A stretch of DNA of 64,000 nt from Pseudomonas libanensis (GCF_001439685.1 NZ_JYLH01000017.1:62001-126000); one strand, 5' to 3'. Shown: positions 53,314 through 62,150, counted from the first letter of the stretch. A program made the numbers and translations. Notes: generated by a model from the letters alone, not told the origin.

Positions 53314-55260
53314 GTGATAAAGCCCCTAGCCCTCGCCATCAGCGTTGCCGGTGCCCTGCTGTCCGCGCAAGCCCAGGCCTACGATTACGGCCAGCACGCC
53401 AACACCACCCTGGAAAAACTGATCAATGACTACCCCGGTCGTTATCGCGGTACGACCAATTTTGCCGGCGCTGCGGGTTGGATGCAGAGCCAGATGGGCA
53501 CGGCCTATTCCATCAGCCGTCAGGACTTCACTTGGAACAACGGCAGCCGCGCTTCGCAAAATGTGGTGGCCTACGCCGCCGGCACCAAGCCGCAGTACGT
53601 GGTGATCGGCGCGCATTTCGATACCTATTTTGGTCGCCCGGCCCTGCAAGGCCTGGACGACAATGGCTCCGGTGCCAGCGTGTTGACCGAGGTCGCCAAG
53701 AACCTCGGCGGCCTGCAACTGGAAAATGGCCTGCAAATAGTCGGCTTCGGCGCCGAAGAAGAAGGCTTACGTGGCTCCCGCGCCTTTGTCGACTCGCTCA
53801 GCGCCAGCCATCGCGCCAATATGCTGGCGATGATCAACCTCGACAGCTTGATCACCGGCGACATGATGTACGCCCACGCCGGTCAGAACAGCACCGCCAA
53901 CCCGGCCTTGGCGTCATTGCGTGAGCACACGTTCCAGATCGCCAAGGAGTTGAACATCCCGCTGTTCGCCAACCCCGGCCTGGACCCGCAATACCCTCAG
54001 GGCACTGGCTGTTGCAGCGATGGCGAGGCGTTTGAACCGCTGAACATCCCGATCCTTTATGTCGAGGCCACCAACTGGGAACTGGGTGACCTGGACGGCT
54101 ACACCCAGACCGACAACCCGAAAATCCCCGGTGGCTCGACCTGGCACGACCCGAACGAAGACAACAAAGCCGTGCTCACCGATGCCTTCGGCCAGGCGCG
54201 CATCGACCAGCGCCTGCGTGACTATTCACGCCTGCTCAGCCGCCTGGTGCTGGAGTTGACCAACGCCGACCTGATGGCCTCAACGGCGTCCGGCGGTGCA
54301 GTCGCACGCAATATGCAAGACAACCTGCAGCGTCAGCATCAGGCCATGGTGCGCTTGCATGATCGCCGCTGGCTGACCCTGCAGGCCGCCAGCCGGGAGG
54401 TCGGCAGCTTTGATGGCGAAATCGGCGTGGATGGCGAATACAACCCGGACAGTGGCTTCGACAGCGCCCCCAATCCCGAAGCCCGGCGTCTGGGCCTGCA
54501 TGCCCTAGGCGACTATCAACTGACCTCGAGCCTGAATATCGGCGCCAGCCTGAGCTACCTCAATGGCCGCGACAAACTCGAGCATCGCGGCAAACTGGAC
54601 AGTGACACCTGGCAGGCAGCCGCCTATGCACTGCTCAACGATGGCGGGCCAAGCTGGCTGGCCGGCGACCTGAGCGTCGGCCACACGCGCTTGGACTCCA
54701 GGCGCAACCTGGTCATCCAGGCCAATGGCGGGCCGATCCTGCTCAATCAGCAACTGAGCGGCGAGACCGACGCTCTGGCATTGGGCGCACGGGTTCTGGG
54801 CGGCTATGACTTTGACTTCGGCACCTTGAAGAGCGGGCCGTTCGCCGGTCTGGACTATACCCATTACCGCATCGACAAATTTCACGAAAAACAGAACCTG
54901 CGCACGGCCCTGGAGTACGAAGAACAGTCTTTCGGCTCCCTGGAAGCCAGCCTCGGCTGGCGCGTGCGTGGCGCGGTCGCCCTGCCCTACGGCCTGAGCC
55001 TGCTGCCTTATGGCGACATCGCCTGGGTCAAGGAATTGGCCGACGGTCGCCTCGACGACCTGCAACTGAGCGCACGTGCCGATGGCCAGGCGCGCACCGC
55101 CAGGCTCGGTTCAGTGGACAAGAGCTTCGGCCGGGCGCAGATCGGCAGCCAATTGGCGATCACCCCGGAATTGGGCGTGTATGCCGAGGTCAATAGCCGC
55201 CTGGGGCATGCCGAAGGCAGCCAGACCGGTTATTCACTGGGCGTGCAATGGATGTTCTGA
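53314..55260 (+). CDS. aaaA: AaaA-type autotransporter aminopeptidase (M28)
   Basis: A 648-residue surface aminopeptidase. Signal peptide 1-22. The passenger is an M28 zinc peptidase (about 30-330) with the ligand set H101, D115, E148/E149, D177 and H278 (HFDTYFGRP, LDDNGSG, GAEEEGLRG, NLDSL, TWHDPNED). The C-terminal 250 or so residues form an autotransporter beta-barrel ending in WMF. P. aeruginosa AaaA (PA0328), next to rpiA/ilvA, removes N-terminal arginine from peptides and sits on the cell surface. Here the position and architecture are the same; arginine preference is inferred. Start is GTG. Two Cys (GTGCC, about 231-234) are unusual for an autotransporter passenger. Confidence 0.85.
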   Translation: MIKPLALAISVAGALLSAQAQAYDYGQHANTTLEKLINDYPGRYRGTTNFAGAAGWMQSQMGTAYSISRQDFTWNNGSRASQNVVAYAAGTKPQYVVIGAHFDTYFGRPALQGLDDNGSGASVLTEVAKNLGGLQLENGLQIVGFGAEEEGLRGSRAFVDSLSASHRANMLAMINLDSLITGDMMYAHAGQNSTANPALASLREHTFQIAKELNIPLFANPGLDPQYPQGTGCCSDGEAFEPLNIPILYVEATNWELGDLDGYTQTDNPKIPGGSTWHDPNEDNKAVLTDAFGQARIDQRLRDYSRLLSRLVLELTNADLMASTASGGAVARNMQDNLQRQHQAMVRLHDRRWLTLQAASREVGSFDGEIGVDGEYNPDSGFDSAPNPEARRLGLHALGDYQLTSSLNIGASLSYLNGRDKLEHRGKLDSDTWQAAAYALLNDGGPSWLAGDLSVGHTRLDSRRNLVIQANGGPILLNQQLSGETDALALGARVLGGYDFDFGTLKSGPFAGLDYTHYRIDKFHEKQNLRTALEYEEQSFGSLEASLGWRVRGAVALPYGLSLLPYGDIAWVKELADGRLDDLQLSARADGQARTARLGSVDKSFGRAQIGSQLAITPELGVYAEVNSRLGHAEGSQTGYSLGVQWMF

Positions 55261-56169
55261 TCAGGGTTTCTTGAACACGTAGAACAGGTTCGGCTCGCTG
55301 ACCATGTACAAGGTGCCGTCATCATCCATGGCAATCCCTTCGGCCTGGGGCACGCGCTTGCTCAGGCCATGACGCCCTTTAAGCAGCGACAGACTGCTTA
55401 AAGGGCGACCGTCGATATCCAGTTCCAGCACCAGGAATGATTCATCCGATAGCGCCAGCAGATGGCCGCTGCGCTCGTCGTATTGCAGGCTCGACAGGTC
55501 GCGCACAAACAACCCGGCATCGCGCTTGGGGTTGTTGATCACATGCACCGAGTAGGTTTTTTCCGGCTTGAAATGGGGAAATCCGTGGACCTCGTAGATC
55601 AGCATCGGGTCGCGTTCCTTGGCCACGAACAGGCGCTTGCCTACCGAGTCGTAGGCCAACCCTTCAAAACCCTTGTTGCCGCCAATGTGTACGCCGAGGG
55701 TCATTTGCTCGGCATCGGCGGCATCGAGAAATTGCGTGTCATCGTCCACATGCACCTTTATCAGCCGCTGCTGGCGCTCATCGCTGATGACATAGATGTT
55801 GTCGCTGATAAATTCCACCGCCTCGGCATCGCCAAAGCCCACCAGGGGGATGCGCCGCAGGATTTTGCCGTCCAGGGACAGCTCCACCAGCTCGGCGTTT
55901 TTATTGGTGACGGTAAACAGGCTTTTGCGCACCGGGTCGTAGGTCAGGGCCGAGACGTCGTCGTCGAGCCCTTCGATCACCTGGCCTTCGACGATGACGC
56001 GATAGTCCGCCAGGCCAATCGCGCGCTCATCGGCGGGCTGGCGCCACACCTGCCAGTTGAACCAGGCACGCTCGAATAGGCGAAACTGCTGCGCCACGAC
56101 CCCGGCGGCAACCAGGGCAAGCAACAGCAGGATGAAGAAAGCAGGTTTGGGACGGGCAAGTCGACGCAT
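55261..56169 (-). CDS. SdiA-regulated domain protein (YjiK-like), copy 1
   Basis: A 302-residue membrane-anchored periplasmic protein. Helix 10-28 (FFILLLLALVAAGVVA) is followed by a beta-propeller-like domain with repeated blocks such as GLDDDVSALTYDPVRKSLFTV, LVELSLDGKILRRIPL and GFEGLAYDSVGKRLFVAKE. It ends FYVFKKP. The family (SdiA-regulated/YjiK) is uncharacterised. It abuts the autotransporter gene tail-to-tail (stop codons adjacent), and a paralogue lies 121 bases upstream on the same strand. Confidence 0.8.
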   Translation of the reverse strand: MRRLARPKPAFFILLLLALVAAGVVAQQFRLFERAWFNWQVWRQPADERAIGLADYRVIVEGQVIEGLDDDVSALTYDPVRKSLFTVTNKNAELVELSLDGKILRRIPLVGFGDAEAVEFISDNIYVISDERQQRLIKVHVDDDTQFLDAADAEQMTLGVHIGGNKGFEGLAYDSVGKRLFVAKERDPMLIYEVHGFPHFKPEKTYSVHVINNPKRDAGLFVRDLSSLQYDERSGHLLALSDESFLVLELDIDGRPLSSLSLLKGRHGLSKRVPQAEGIAMDDDGTLYMVSEPNLFYVFKKP

Positions 56170-56290
56170 TGGGCAATGCTCAGAAGAAAAACTGGCGAAT
56201 AGATATCAAGGTCGCCTGAATTTAAACTTAAACGCACCGAACTGTCTGGCGAATGCCGTTTATAAAGAAAAGTCTGACGTAATTTGTCAG

Positions 56291-57217
56291 TTATTTCTGC
56301 TTTTCAAAACGATAGAACAGGTTTGGCTCACTGACCATGTACAGGTTGCCGCTCTCGTCCATGGTCACCCCTTCGGCGCGGGGGATGGTGTCTTTCAGGC
56401 CATTGAAGCCACCGAGCAAGGTCATGAAGCTGACTTGCTCGCCTTTCTCGTCCAATTCCAGCAACAGATGGGAGTCGGCTGACAGCGCCAATAAGTGCCC
56501 GGTACGGGGATCGATCTCCAGCGCCGAGAGGTTGCGCATGTCCAGTTCGCTACTGGCCAGCTTGGCCTTGCTGCCAGTCAGGCGTTGGCTGCCATCGCTT
56601 TTCCAGGTGAACAGCGCCGGCGGGCGCTCTTCGCCCAGTACGAGTTGCTGGTTGCGCTTGTCCCAGGTAATGGCTTCAAAGGCTTTGTTCTGGTCTGCGG
56701 ACGGGCCAAGGTCATAACTGGGGAAGTCAGCCTTGTTCAACGCGGTGGTAGCGGCGTCGACCCTGACAATGGTCAGGCTGTGCTGACGCTCATCGACCAC
56801 CGCCATCAGGCCGTTTTCCATCACCGTCAGGCCTTCCGGATTGTTCCAGCCGTTGAGCGGCATCTTGCGCAGCACATCGCCTTGCAGGCTCAGCTCGACG
56901 AGGAACGGGTTCTTGCCCATGACGGAAAACAAGGTTTTGGTCTGGGGGTTGTAGGACAGGTCCGAAGCCTCATCCTTCTCCATACCGGGCAGCAACTTGG
57001 CATCGATGACCACGTGATAATCCGGGAGCCACACACTCTCCTGGCGTTCGGCCGGGCTCTCGAAGCGCTCCAGCACCCACAACACACCGCGATCGTCCCA
57101 ATGCATGGCCCAGGCAACCCCATACAGAATGGCACCGGCCAGAAACACCCAGGAATACCAGCGCATGGACAAGCGGGAGCGAAGCGAAGGTTTCGAAGTG
57201 GGCAGAGGCACGGCCAT
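56291..57217 (-). CDS. SdiA-regulated domain protein (YjiK-like), copy 2
   Basis: A 308-residue paralogue of the next gene, with a membrane helix at about 20-40 (WYSWVFLAGAILYGVAWAM) and the same propeller blocks (DLSYNPQTKTLFSVMGKNP, LVELSLQGDVLRKMPLNGW, NLYMVSEPNLFYRFEK). The two share the C-terminal YMVSEPNLFY motif, which shows a tandem duplication. Start at 57217 (MAVPLPTSKP) is chosen; a later ATG just before the helix is possible. Function unknown. Confidence 0.8.
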   Translation of the reverse strand: MAVPLPTSKPSLRSRLSMRWYSWVFLAGAILYGVAWAMHWDDRGVLWVLERFESPAERQESVWLPDYHVVIDAKLLPGMEKDEASDLSYNPQTKTLFSVMGKNPFLVELSLQGDVLRKMPLNGWNNPEGLTVMENGLMAVVDERQHSLTIVRVDAATTALNKADFPSYDLGPSADQNKAFEAITWDKRNQQLVLGEERPPALFTWKSDGSQRLTGSKAKLASSELDMRNLSALEIDPRTGHLLALSADSHLLLELDEKGEQVSFMTLLGGFNGLKDTIPRAEGVTMDESGNLYMVSEPNLFYRFEKQK

Positions 57218-57350
57218 TGAGCGCTTTTCCGGAAAGTCAGCTGTAGGGGATAGCACAGGATTCAAGGACCCGCGCGCAAGAGCAGGGAATTATCCGGATG
57301 GTGTGTGAAAAAAATGCAAAACGCCGGATCTTGCAGAGGTACACGGCCAA

Positions 57351-57456
57351 CTGTGGGAGCGGGCTTGCCCGCGATGCAGGCACCTCGGTATGTCAGTCAC
57401 ACCGCAGTGATGCTATCGCAGGCAAGCCAGCTCCCACACAAGCCCGCTCCCACAGC
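57351..57456. repeat. Composite REP locus (three REP pieces)
   Basis: GTGGGAGCGGGCTTGCCCGC at 57353, then CAGGCAAGCCAGCTCCCAC of another sub-type ending at 57438, immediately followed by a truncated third piece AAGCCCGCTCCCACAG (57440-57455). It looks like a doublet of one sub-type into whose right half a second REP type was inserted or recombined. Confidence 0.85.
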
Positions 57457-57467
57457 TTGGCAGTGAT

Positions 57468-58133
57468 TTAGCGCACGACGCTTTCGAAGCGATTGACACC
57501 CGCCAGCTCCAACACCACTTCATCCCCCACATTCAACGGGCCAACACCCGCCGGGGTGCCGGTCAGGATCACGTCGCCCGCCTGCAGGGAGAAGCAACCC
57601 GCCATGTACTGAATCATCGGCACAATCGGGTTGAGCATCTGCGCGCTGTTGCCGTCCTGGCGTACTTCGCCGTTGATGCTCAGGCGGATGCCGATATCGG
57701 TCAGATCCTCAAAGGTACTGCTGACCACGAAAGGTGCAAGCACCGCCGCGCCATCGAAGGACTTGGCGATTTCCCACGGCAGGCCCTTGGCTTTGAGCTC
57801 AGCCTGCTTGTCGCGCAAGGTCAGGTCCAGGGCCGGGGCGAAGCCGGAGATGGCGTCCAGTACTTCTTCACGGCTCGGTTTGGTCGACAATGGCTTACCG
57901 ATCAACACGGCGATTTCCGCTTCGTAGTGCACCGAACCGCGCTCGGTTGGAATATTGAAACCGCCTTCCAGCGACACCACGCAACTGCCCGGCTTGATGA
58001 ACAGCAGGGGTTCGGTCGGCACCGGGTTGTCCAGTTCCTTGGCGTGTTCGGCGTAATTGCGCCCAATGCAGACCACTTTACCCACAGGGAAGTGGATATT
58101 GGTGCCGTCGACATACTTGTGCTGGTAGCTCAT
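57468..58133 (-). CDS. Fumarylacetoacetate hydrolase family protein
   Basis: A 221-residue FAH-fold protein of the short (YcgM/FAHD1) kind. Metal ligands are in VHYEAEIAVLIGK, the oxyanion/catalytic region in VCIGRNYAEHAKEL and GDVILTGTPAGVGPL closes the site. Members act as oxaloacetate decarboxylases or acylpyruvases. It lies 22 bases after the D-2-hydroxyglutarate dehydrogenase gene on the same strand, which suggests a role in 2-oxo-acid clean-up. The exact substrate is not determinable. Confidence 0.85.
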   Translation of the reverse strand: MSYQHKYVDGTNIHFPVGKVVCIGRNYAEHAKELDNPVPTEPLLFIKPGSCVVSLEGGFNIPTERGSVHYEAEIAVLIGKPLSTKPSREEVLDAISGFAPALDLTLRDKQAELKAKGLPWEIAKSFDGAAVLAPFVVSSTFEDLTDIGIRLSINGEVRQDGNSAQMLNPIVPMIQYMAGCFSLQAGDVILTGTPAGVGPLNVGDEVVLELAGVNRFESVVR

Positions 58134-58155
58134 GGAACGACTCCTCAAGGTGCAG

Positions 58156-59550
58156 TTAAACAGCGAAGATCTTGCCGGGGTTCATGATCCCGTTCGGGTC
58201 GAACACGGCTTTCACCGCCTTCATGTACTCGATTTCAACCGGCGAGCGGCTGTAGGTCAGGTAATCGCGCTTGGTCATGCCCACCCCGTGTTCGGCGGAG
58301 ATCGAACCGTTGTACTTCTCGACGGTTTCGAACACCCACTTATTCACGGTGGCGCACTTGGCGAAGAACTCATCCTTGCTCAGGTTTTCCGGCTTGAGGA
58401 TGTTCAAGTGCAGGTTGCCGTCGCCGATATGGCCGAACCAGACGATTTCGAAGTCCGGGTAGTGTTCACCGACTATCGCGTCAATTTCACTCAGGAACGC
58501 CGGCACTTTGGAGACCGTGACCGAGATGTCGTTCTTGTACGGCGTCCAGTGGGAAATGGTCTCGGAGATATACTCGCGCAGTTTCCACAGGTTGTGCAGT
58601 TGGGTTTCGCTCTGGCTCATCACGCCGTCCAGCACCCAGCCCTGCTCGACGCAATGCTCAAAGGTTTCCAGGGCGTGGTTGGCGACTTCTTCGGTGGTGG
58701 CTTCGAATTCCAGCAGCGCGTAGAACGGGCACTCGGTTTCGAACGGCGCCGGCACATCGCCGCGACCGAGGACTTTAGCCAGGGCCTTGTCGGAAAAGAA
58801 CTCGAAGGCCGTCAGGTCCAGCTTGCTCTGGAACGCATGCAGCACCGGCATGATCGAGTCGAAGTCAGTGGTGCCGAGCACCATGGCGGTAAGGTTCTTC
58901 GGTGCACGGTCCAGGCGCATGGTGGCTTCGACCACAAAGCCCAGGGTGCCCTCGGCGCCGATGAACAGCTGACGCATGTCGTAGCCGGTGGCGTTCTTGA
59001 TCAGGTCGCGATTCAACTCCAGCACATCGCCCTTGCCGGTGACCACCTTCATGCCGGCGACCCAGTTGCGGGTCATGCCGTAGCGAATCACCTTGATCCC
59101 GCCGGCATTGGTGCCGATATTGCCGCCAATCTGGCTGGAACCGGACGATGCAAAATCCACCGGGTAGTACAGGCCGTTTTCTTCGGCGACGTTCTGCAGT
59201 TGCTTGGTGACCACCCCCGGTTGGCACACCGCAGTGCGGTCGGTGAGGTTCACATTGAGGATCTGGTTCATGTAGTCGAACGACACCACCACTTCGCCAT
59301 TGGCCGCCACCGCCGCCGCCGACAGGCCGGTACGACCGCCGGACGGCACCAGTGCCACCTTGTGCGTATTGGCCCAACGCACGATGGCCTGCACTTGCTC
59401 GGTGGTCTTGGGGAACACGATGGCGCTGGGCGCGGGTGCGAAGTGCTTGGTCCAATCCTTGCCGTAAGCCTCCAGGGAGTCTGCATCGGTCAGCACTTTG
59501 CCGGGCTCAACCAGGGTCTTTAGCTCATCAATCAGGGCAGGATGGGTCAT
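58156..59550 (-). CDS. D-2-hydroxyglutarate dehydrogenase (FAD, VAO family)
   Basis: A 464-residue flavoenzyme. The FAD-binding PCMH domain covers about 40-220 (VPSGGRTGLSAAAVAANGEVV, GGNIGTNAGGIKVIRYG, GAEGTLGFVVEATM), and the C-terminal FAD-oxidase domain carries HIGDGNLHLNIL and the signature EHGVGMTKRDYL. It corresponds to the enzyme described in P. stutzeri (464 residues) and PA0317. That enzyme removes the 2-hydroxyglutarate formed by SerA from 2-oxoglutarate and thereby pulls serine synthesis. It is divergent from serA, consistent with that coupling. Start at 59550 (MTHPALID) matches the reported length. Confidence 0.9.
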   Translation of the reverse strand: MTHPALIDELKTLVEPGKVLTDADSLEAYGKDWTKHFAPAPSAIVFPKTTEQVQAIVRWANTHKVALVPSGGRTGLSAAAVAANGEVVVSFDYMNQILNVNLTDRTAVCQPGVVTKQLQNVAEENGLYYPVDFASSGSSQIGGNIGTNAGGIKVIRYGMTRNWVAGMKVVTGKGDVLELNRDLIKNATGYDMRQLFIGAEGTLGFVVEATMRLDRAPKNLTAMVLGTTDFDSIMPVLHAFQSKLDLTAFEFFSDKALAKVLGRGDVPAPFETECPFYALLEFEATTEEVANHALETFEHCVEQGWVLDGVMSQSETQLHNLWKLREYISETISHWTPYKNDISVTVSKVPAFLSEIDAIVGEHYPDFEIVWFGHIGDGNLHLNILKPENLSKDEFFAKCATVNKWVFETVEKYNGSISAEHGVGMTKRDYLTYSRSPVEIEYMKAVKAVFDPNGIMNPGKIFAV

Positions 59551-59625
59551 CGACAGAACTCTCGAACAATTCATGGTCATCCTGAGAACGCTTCACGTCG
59601 CAGGAATAGGTGTTTAGCGGGGTGC

Positions 59626-59639
59626 GTATGCTAGCATAC
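59626..59639. promoter_or_regulatory. Perfect 14-bp palindrome between D2HGDH and serA
   Basis: GTATGCTAGCATAC is its own reverse complement, midway in the 205-bp divergent gap. Each half contains TATGCT, a plausible -10 in both directions, so the site could be a shared promoter core or an operator for both genes. No regulator is identifiable. Confidence 0.4.
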
Positions 59640-59755
59640 CGCCCCCGCAGGACAGACCCAAAGGGCGTTTCTGCGGTGACGGCTTTCCTGCCGTCCGGGT
59701 CAGCTTAAGCGATCCGATTCCCTGCCATTTTTCTCCGGGATACAGGTTTACGCAG

Positions 59756-60985
59756 ATGAGCAAGACTTCTCTCGATAAGAGCAAGATCAAGTTCCTTCTT
59801 CTGGAAGGCGTCCACCCATCGGCTGTCGACGTTCTGAAAGCCGCCGGGTACACCAGCATTGAGTACATCACCAGTTCACTGCCGGAAGCCCAGCTCAAGG
59901 AAAAGATCGCCGACGCGCACTTTATCGGCATTCGCTCCCGCACTCAGCTGACCGAAGAGATCTTCGACCACGCCAAGAAACTCGTGGCTGTCGGCTGTTT
60001 CTGCATCGGCACCAACCAGGTTGACCTCAACGCAGCGCGCGAGCGCGGCATCGCGGTGTTCAACGCGCCGTACTCCAACACCCGTTCCGTGGCGGAGCTG
60101 GTGTTGGCCGAGGCTATCCTGTTGCTGCGCGGTATCCCCGAGAAGAACGCTTCCTGTCACCGTGGCGGCTGGATCAAGAGCGCGGCCAACTCCTTCGAGA
60201 TCCGCGGCAAAAAGCTGGGTATCGTCGGTTACGGTTCGATCGGCACGCAACTGTCGGTCCTGGCCGAAGGCTTGGGGATGCAGGTGTTCTTCTACGACAC
60301 CCTGACCAAGCTGCCATTGGGTAATGCCACCCAGGTGTCGAGCCTGACCGAGCTGTTGGGCATGTCCGACATCGTCACCCTGCACGTTCCGGAAACCGCT
60401 GAGACCCAGTGGATGATCGGCGAGAAGGAAATCCGCGCGATCAAGAAAGGCGGGATCCTGATCAACGCTGCACGTGGCACCGTGGTCAAGCTGGACGCCC
60501 TGGCCGAGGCGATCAAGGACAAGCACCTGATCGGCGCCGCCATCGACGTGTTCCCGGTGGAGCCGCGCTCCAACGACGACATCTTCGAAAGCCCGTTGCG
60601 TGGCCTGGACAACGTGATCCTGACCCCGCACATCGGTGGTTCCACCGCTGAAGCCCAAGCCAACATCGGCCTGGAAGTCTCGGAAAAGCTGGTCAAGTAC
60701 AGCGACAACGGCACCTCGGTATCGTCGGTCAACTTCCCCGAAGTGGCCCTGCCGGCTCACCCGGGCAAGCACCGCCTGCTGCACATCCACCAGAACATTC
60801 CGGGCGTGATGATGGAGATCAACAAGGTCTTCGCGGAAAACGGCATCAACATCTCCGGTCAGTTCCTGCAGACCAACGAGAAGGTTGGCTACGTGGTCAT
60901 CGATGTCGACGCCGAGTATTCGGACCTGGCGCAAGAGAAGCTGCAGCACATCAACGGCACTATCCGTAGCCGCGTATTGTTCTAA
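59756..60985 (+). CDS. serA: D-3-phosphoglycerate dehydrogenase
   Basis: A 409-residue first enzyme of serine synthesis; it also reduces 2-oxoglutarate to D-2-hydroxyglutarate to regenerate NAD. NAD-binding motif GIVGYGSIGTQLSVLAEGLG (about 158-177), active-site Arg in NAARGTVVKLDAL, Glu and His in the ILTPHIGGSTAEAQ block. A C-terminal ACT domain (about 335-409) gives serine feedback control. Length matches the E. coli type. Divergent from the D-2-hydroxyglutarate dehydrogenase gene; a terminator follows. Confidence 0.97.
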   Translation: MSKTSLDKSKIKFLLLEGVHPSAVDVLKAAGYTSIEYITSSLPEAQLKEKIADAHFIGIRSRTQLTEEIFDHAKKLVAVGCFCIGTNQVDLNAARERGIAVFNAPYSNTRSVAELVLAEAILLLRGIPEKNASCHRGGWIKSAANSFEIRGKKLGIVGYGSIGTQLSVLAEGLGMQVFFYDTLTKLPLGNATQVSSLTELLGMSDIVTLHVPETAETQWMIGEKEIRAIKKGGILINAARGTVVKLDALAEAIKDKHLIGAAIDVFPVEPRSNDDIFESPLRGLDNVILTPHIGGSTAEAQANIGLEVSEKLVKYSDNGTSVSSVNFPEVALPAHPGKHRLLHIHQNIPGVMMEINKVFAENGINISGQFLQTNEKVGYVVIDVDAEYSDLAQEKLQHINGTIRSRVLF

Positions 60986-61003
60986 GGTTTCAACTGCACC
61001 ACG

Positions 61004-61035
61004 AAAAAGGGAGCCCCATGGGGCTCCCTTTTTTC
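61004..61035 (+). terminator. Rho-independent terminator of serA (bidirectional)
   Basis: AAAGGGAGCCCC / GGGGCTCCCTTT stem with a short loop and T-run, 19 bases after the serA stop and just before the end of the DUF4399 gene on the other strand. Confidence 0.92.
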
Positions 61036-61048
61036 ATCTGAACACATC

Positions 61049-61489
61049 TTACTTAACGTTAACCGTGATCACTTTAGAGGCTACAGTCGGGTTGAACTGC
61101 ATGTGCAGTTTGTCGCCGGCCACCAGCTGCAAGGTGTGCTTGCCTGGGGTGAGGGTCACTTCAGTCTCGGTCTGGGCCTTGCCGTAATGGATCACAGTGT
61201 CGGTGGCCGGGATCGGCAGTTTCGCATCCGGCAGTTCTTTCTGGTCGATCAGCAGATGGTGGTGGCCGGTGCCTGGCGCCTGGTCGGTCGCCGGGGCCAG
61301 TTTCAGGCCTTCCATGCCGAATTTCACGGTGAAGGTTTTATCGACGGTGGCGCCATCTTTCGGCGAGACGATAAACACCTTGGCACCTTCCGGTGGAGCG
61401 CTACGCGGGATACCGTCGGCGGCTGTGGCCAACATCGAAGCACCCAGCAACAGGCTGGCCAGGGTGGCGCGGGATAAAAGGGCTTTCAT
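61049..61489 (-). CDS. DUF4399 domain periplasmic protein
   Basis: A 146-residue exported protein. Signal peptide about 1-24 (ASLLLGASMLATAAD). The mature part has the DUF4399 pattern: KVFIVSPKDGATVDKTFTVKFGM, then GTGHHHLLID (a His cluster that may bind metal) and HTLQLVAGDKLHMQFNP. Function unknown. I chose the start at 61489 because a basic signal peptide begins there. It is convergent with serA. Confidence 0.85.
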   Translation of the reverse strand: MKALLSRATLASLLLGASMLATAADGIPRSAPPEGAKVFIVSPKDGATVDKTFTVKFGMEGLKLAPATDQAPGTGHHHLLIDQKELPDAKLPIPATDTVIHYGKAQTETEVTLTPGKHTLQLVAGDKLHMQFNPTVASKVITVNVK

Positions 61490-61623
61490 TCGCTTCTCCA
61501 GTTTTTCGGTGAAATCTGTGGGGTTATGACAACTTCGCGACAAATTGCTGTCCAAGGCACTCGACACCATAGCAAAGCGATGCTGAACGGCGTCTCGCCC
61601 GTACGAATTCTTTAGGAGTGACC

Positions 61624-62118
61624 ATGCGCTTTTCGCCTGGCCTGTTACTTTTGCTTCCCCTGCTGAGCCCCTTGGCTCACGCCGAACTGATCGACGACGT
61701 CAATGATCGCGGTGAACTGCGCATCGCCCTGGAAGCCAACACCGCGCCCTATAACTTCAAGGACGGCGACAAACTCACCGGCTTTGAAGTGGAACTGGGT
61801 GAGCAACTGGCCAAGGAAATGGACGTACGCCCGTCTTTTATCACCACCGACGACAGCGACCTGTTGTCAGGTGTGGAAACCGGCAAGTACGACGTGGCTA
61901 TAAACCATATCGCTATGACTGCCGAACTCAAGGATCGGTTCGATTTCAGCAAGGCTTATCGCGAGAAGCCGGACCTTGTGATCCCATTCCAGAAAGGCAA
62001 CCCGGCGTTCAAGAGCAGCCTGGACATGGCCCTGGAGCGGGTTGAGGCGGATGGCCGCTTGAAGGCGCTGGTGCAGAAGTGGTTTGAAAGCAGTGCACCG
62101 ATAGTCAAGACACAGTAG
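61624..62118 (+). CDS. Truncated family 3 solute-binding protein (single lobe)
   Basis: A 164-residue exported protein. Signal peptide 1-20. Residues 21-113 match lobe 1 of amino-acid binding proteins (RGELRIALEANTAPYNF, GFEVELGEQLAKEM, GKYDVAINHIAMT, RFDFSKAYRE). The text then jumps to the usual C-terminal return to lobe 1 (NPAFKSSLDMALERVEADGRL, QKWF), so the roughly 80 residues of lobe 2 are absent, in frame. Family members have about 240-270 residues. AGGAG precedes the ATG at 61624. No permease or ATPase is adjacent. It may be a remnant or a deliberate one-lobe binding domain. Confidence 0.8.
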   Translation: MRFSPGLLLLLPLLSPLAHAELIDDVNDRGELRIALEANTAPYNFKDGDKLTGFEVELGEQLAKEMDVRPSFITTDDSDLLSGVETGKYDVAINHIAMTAELKDRFDFSKAYREKPDLVIPFQKGNPAFKSSLDMALERVEADGRLKALVQKWFESSAPIVKTQ

Positions 62119-62150
62119 GTCATAAGGCTCTGTAGATGGGGGCAGCCTGC

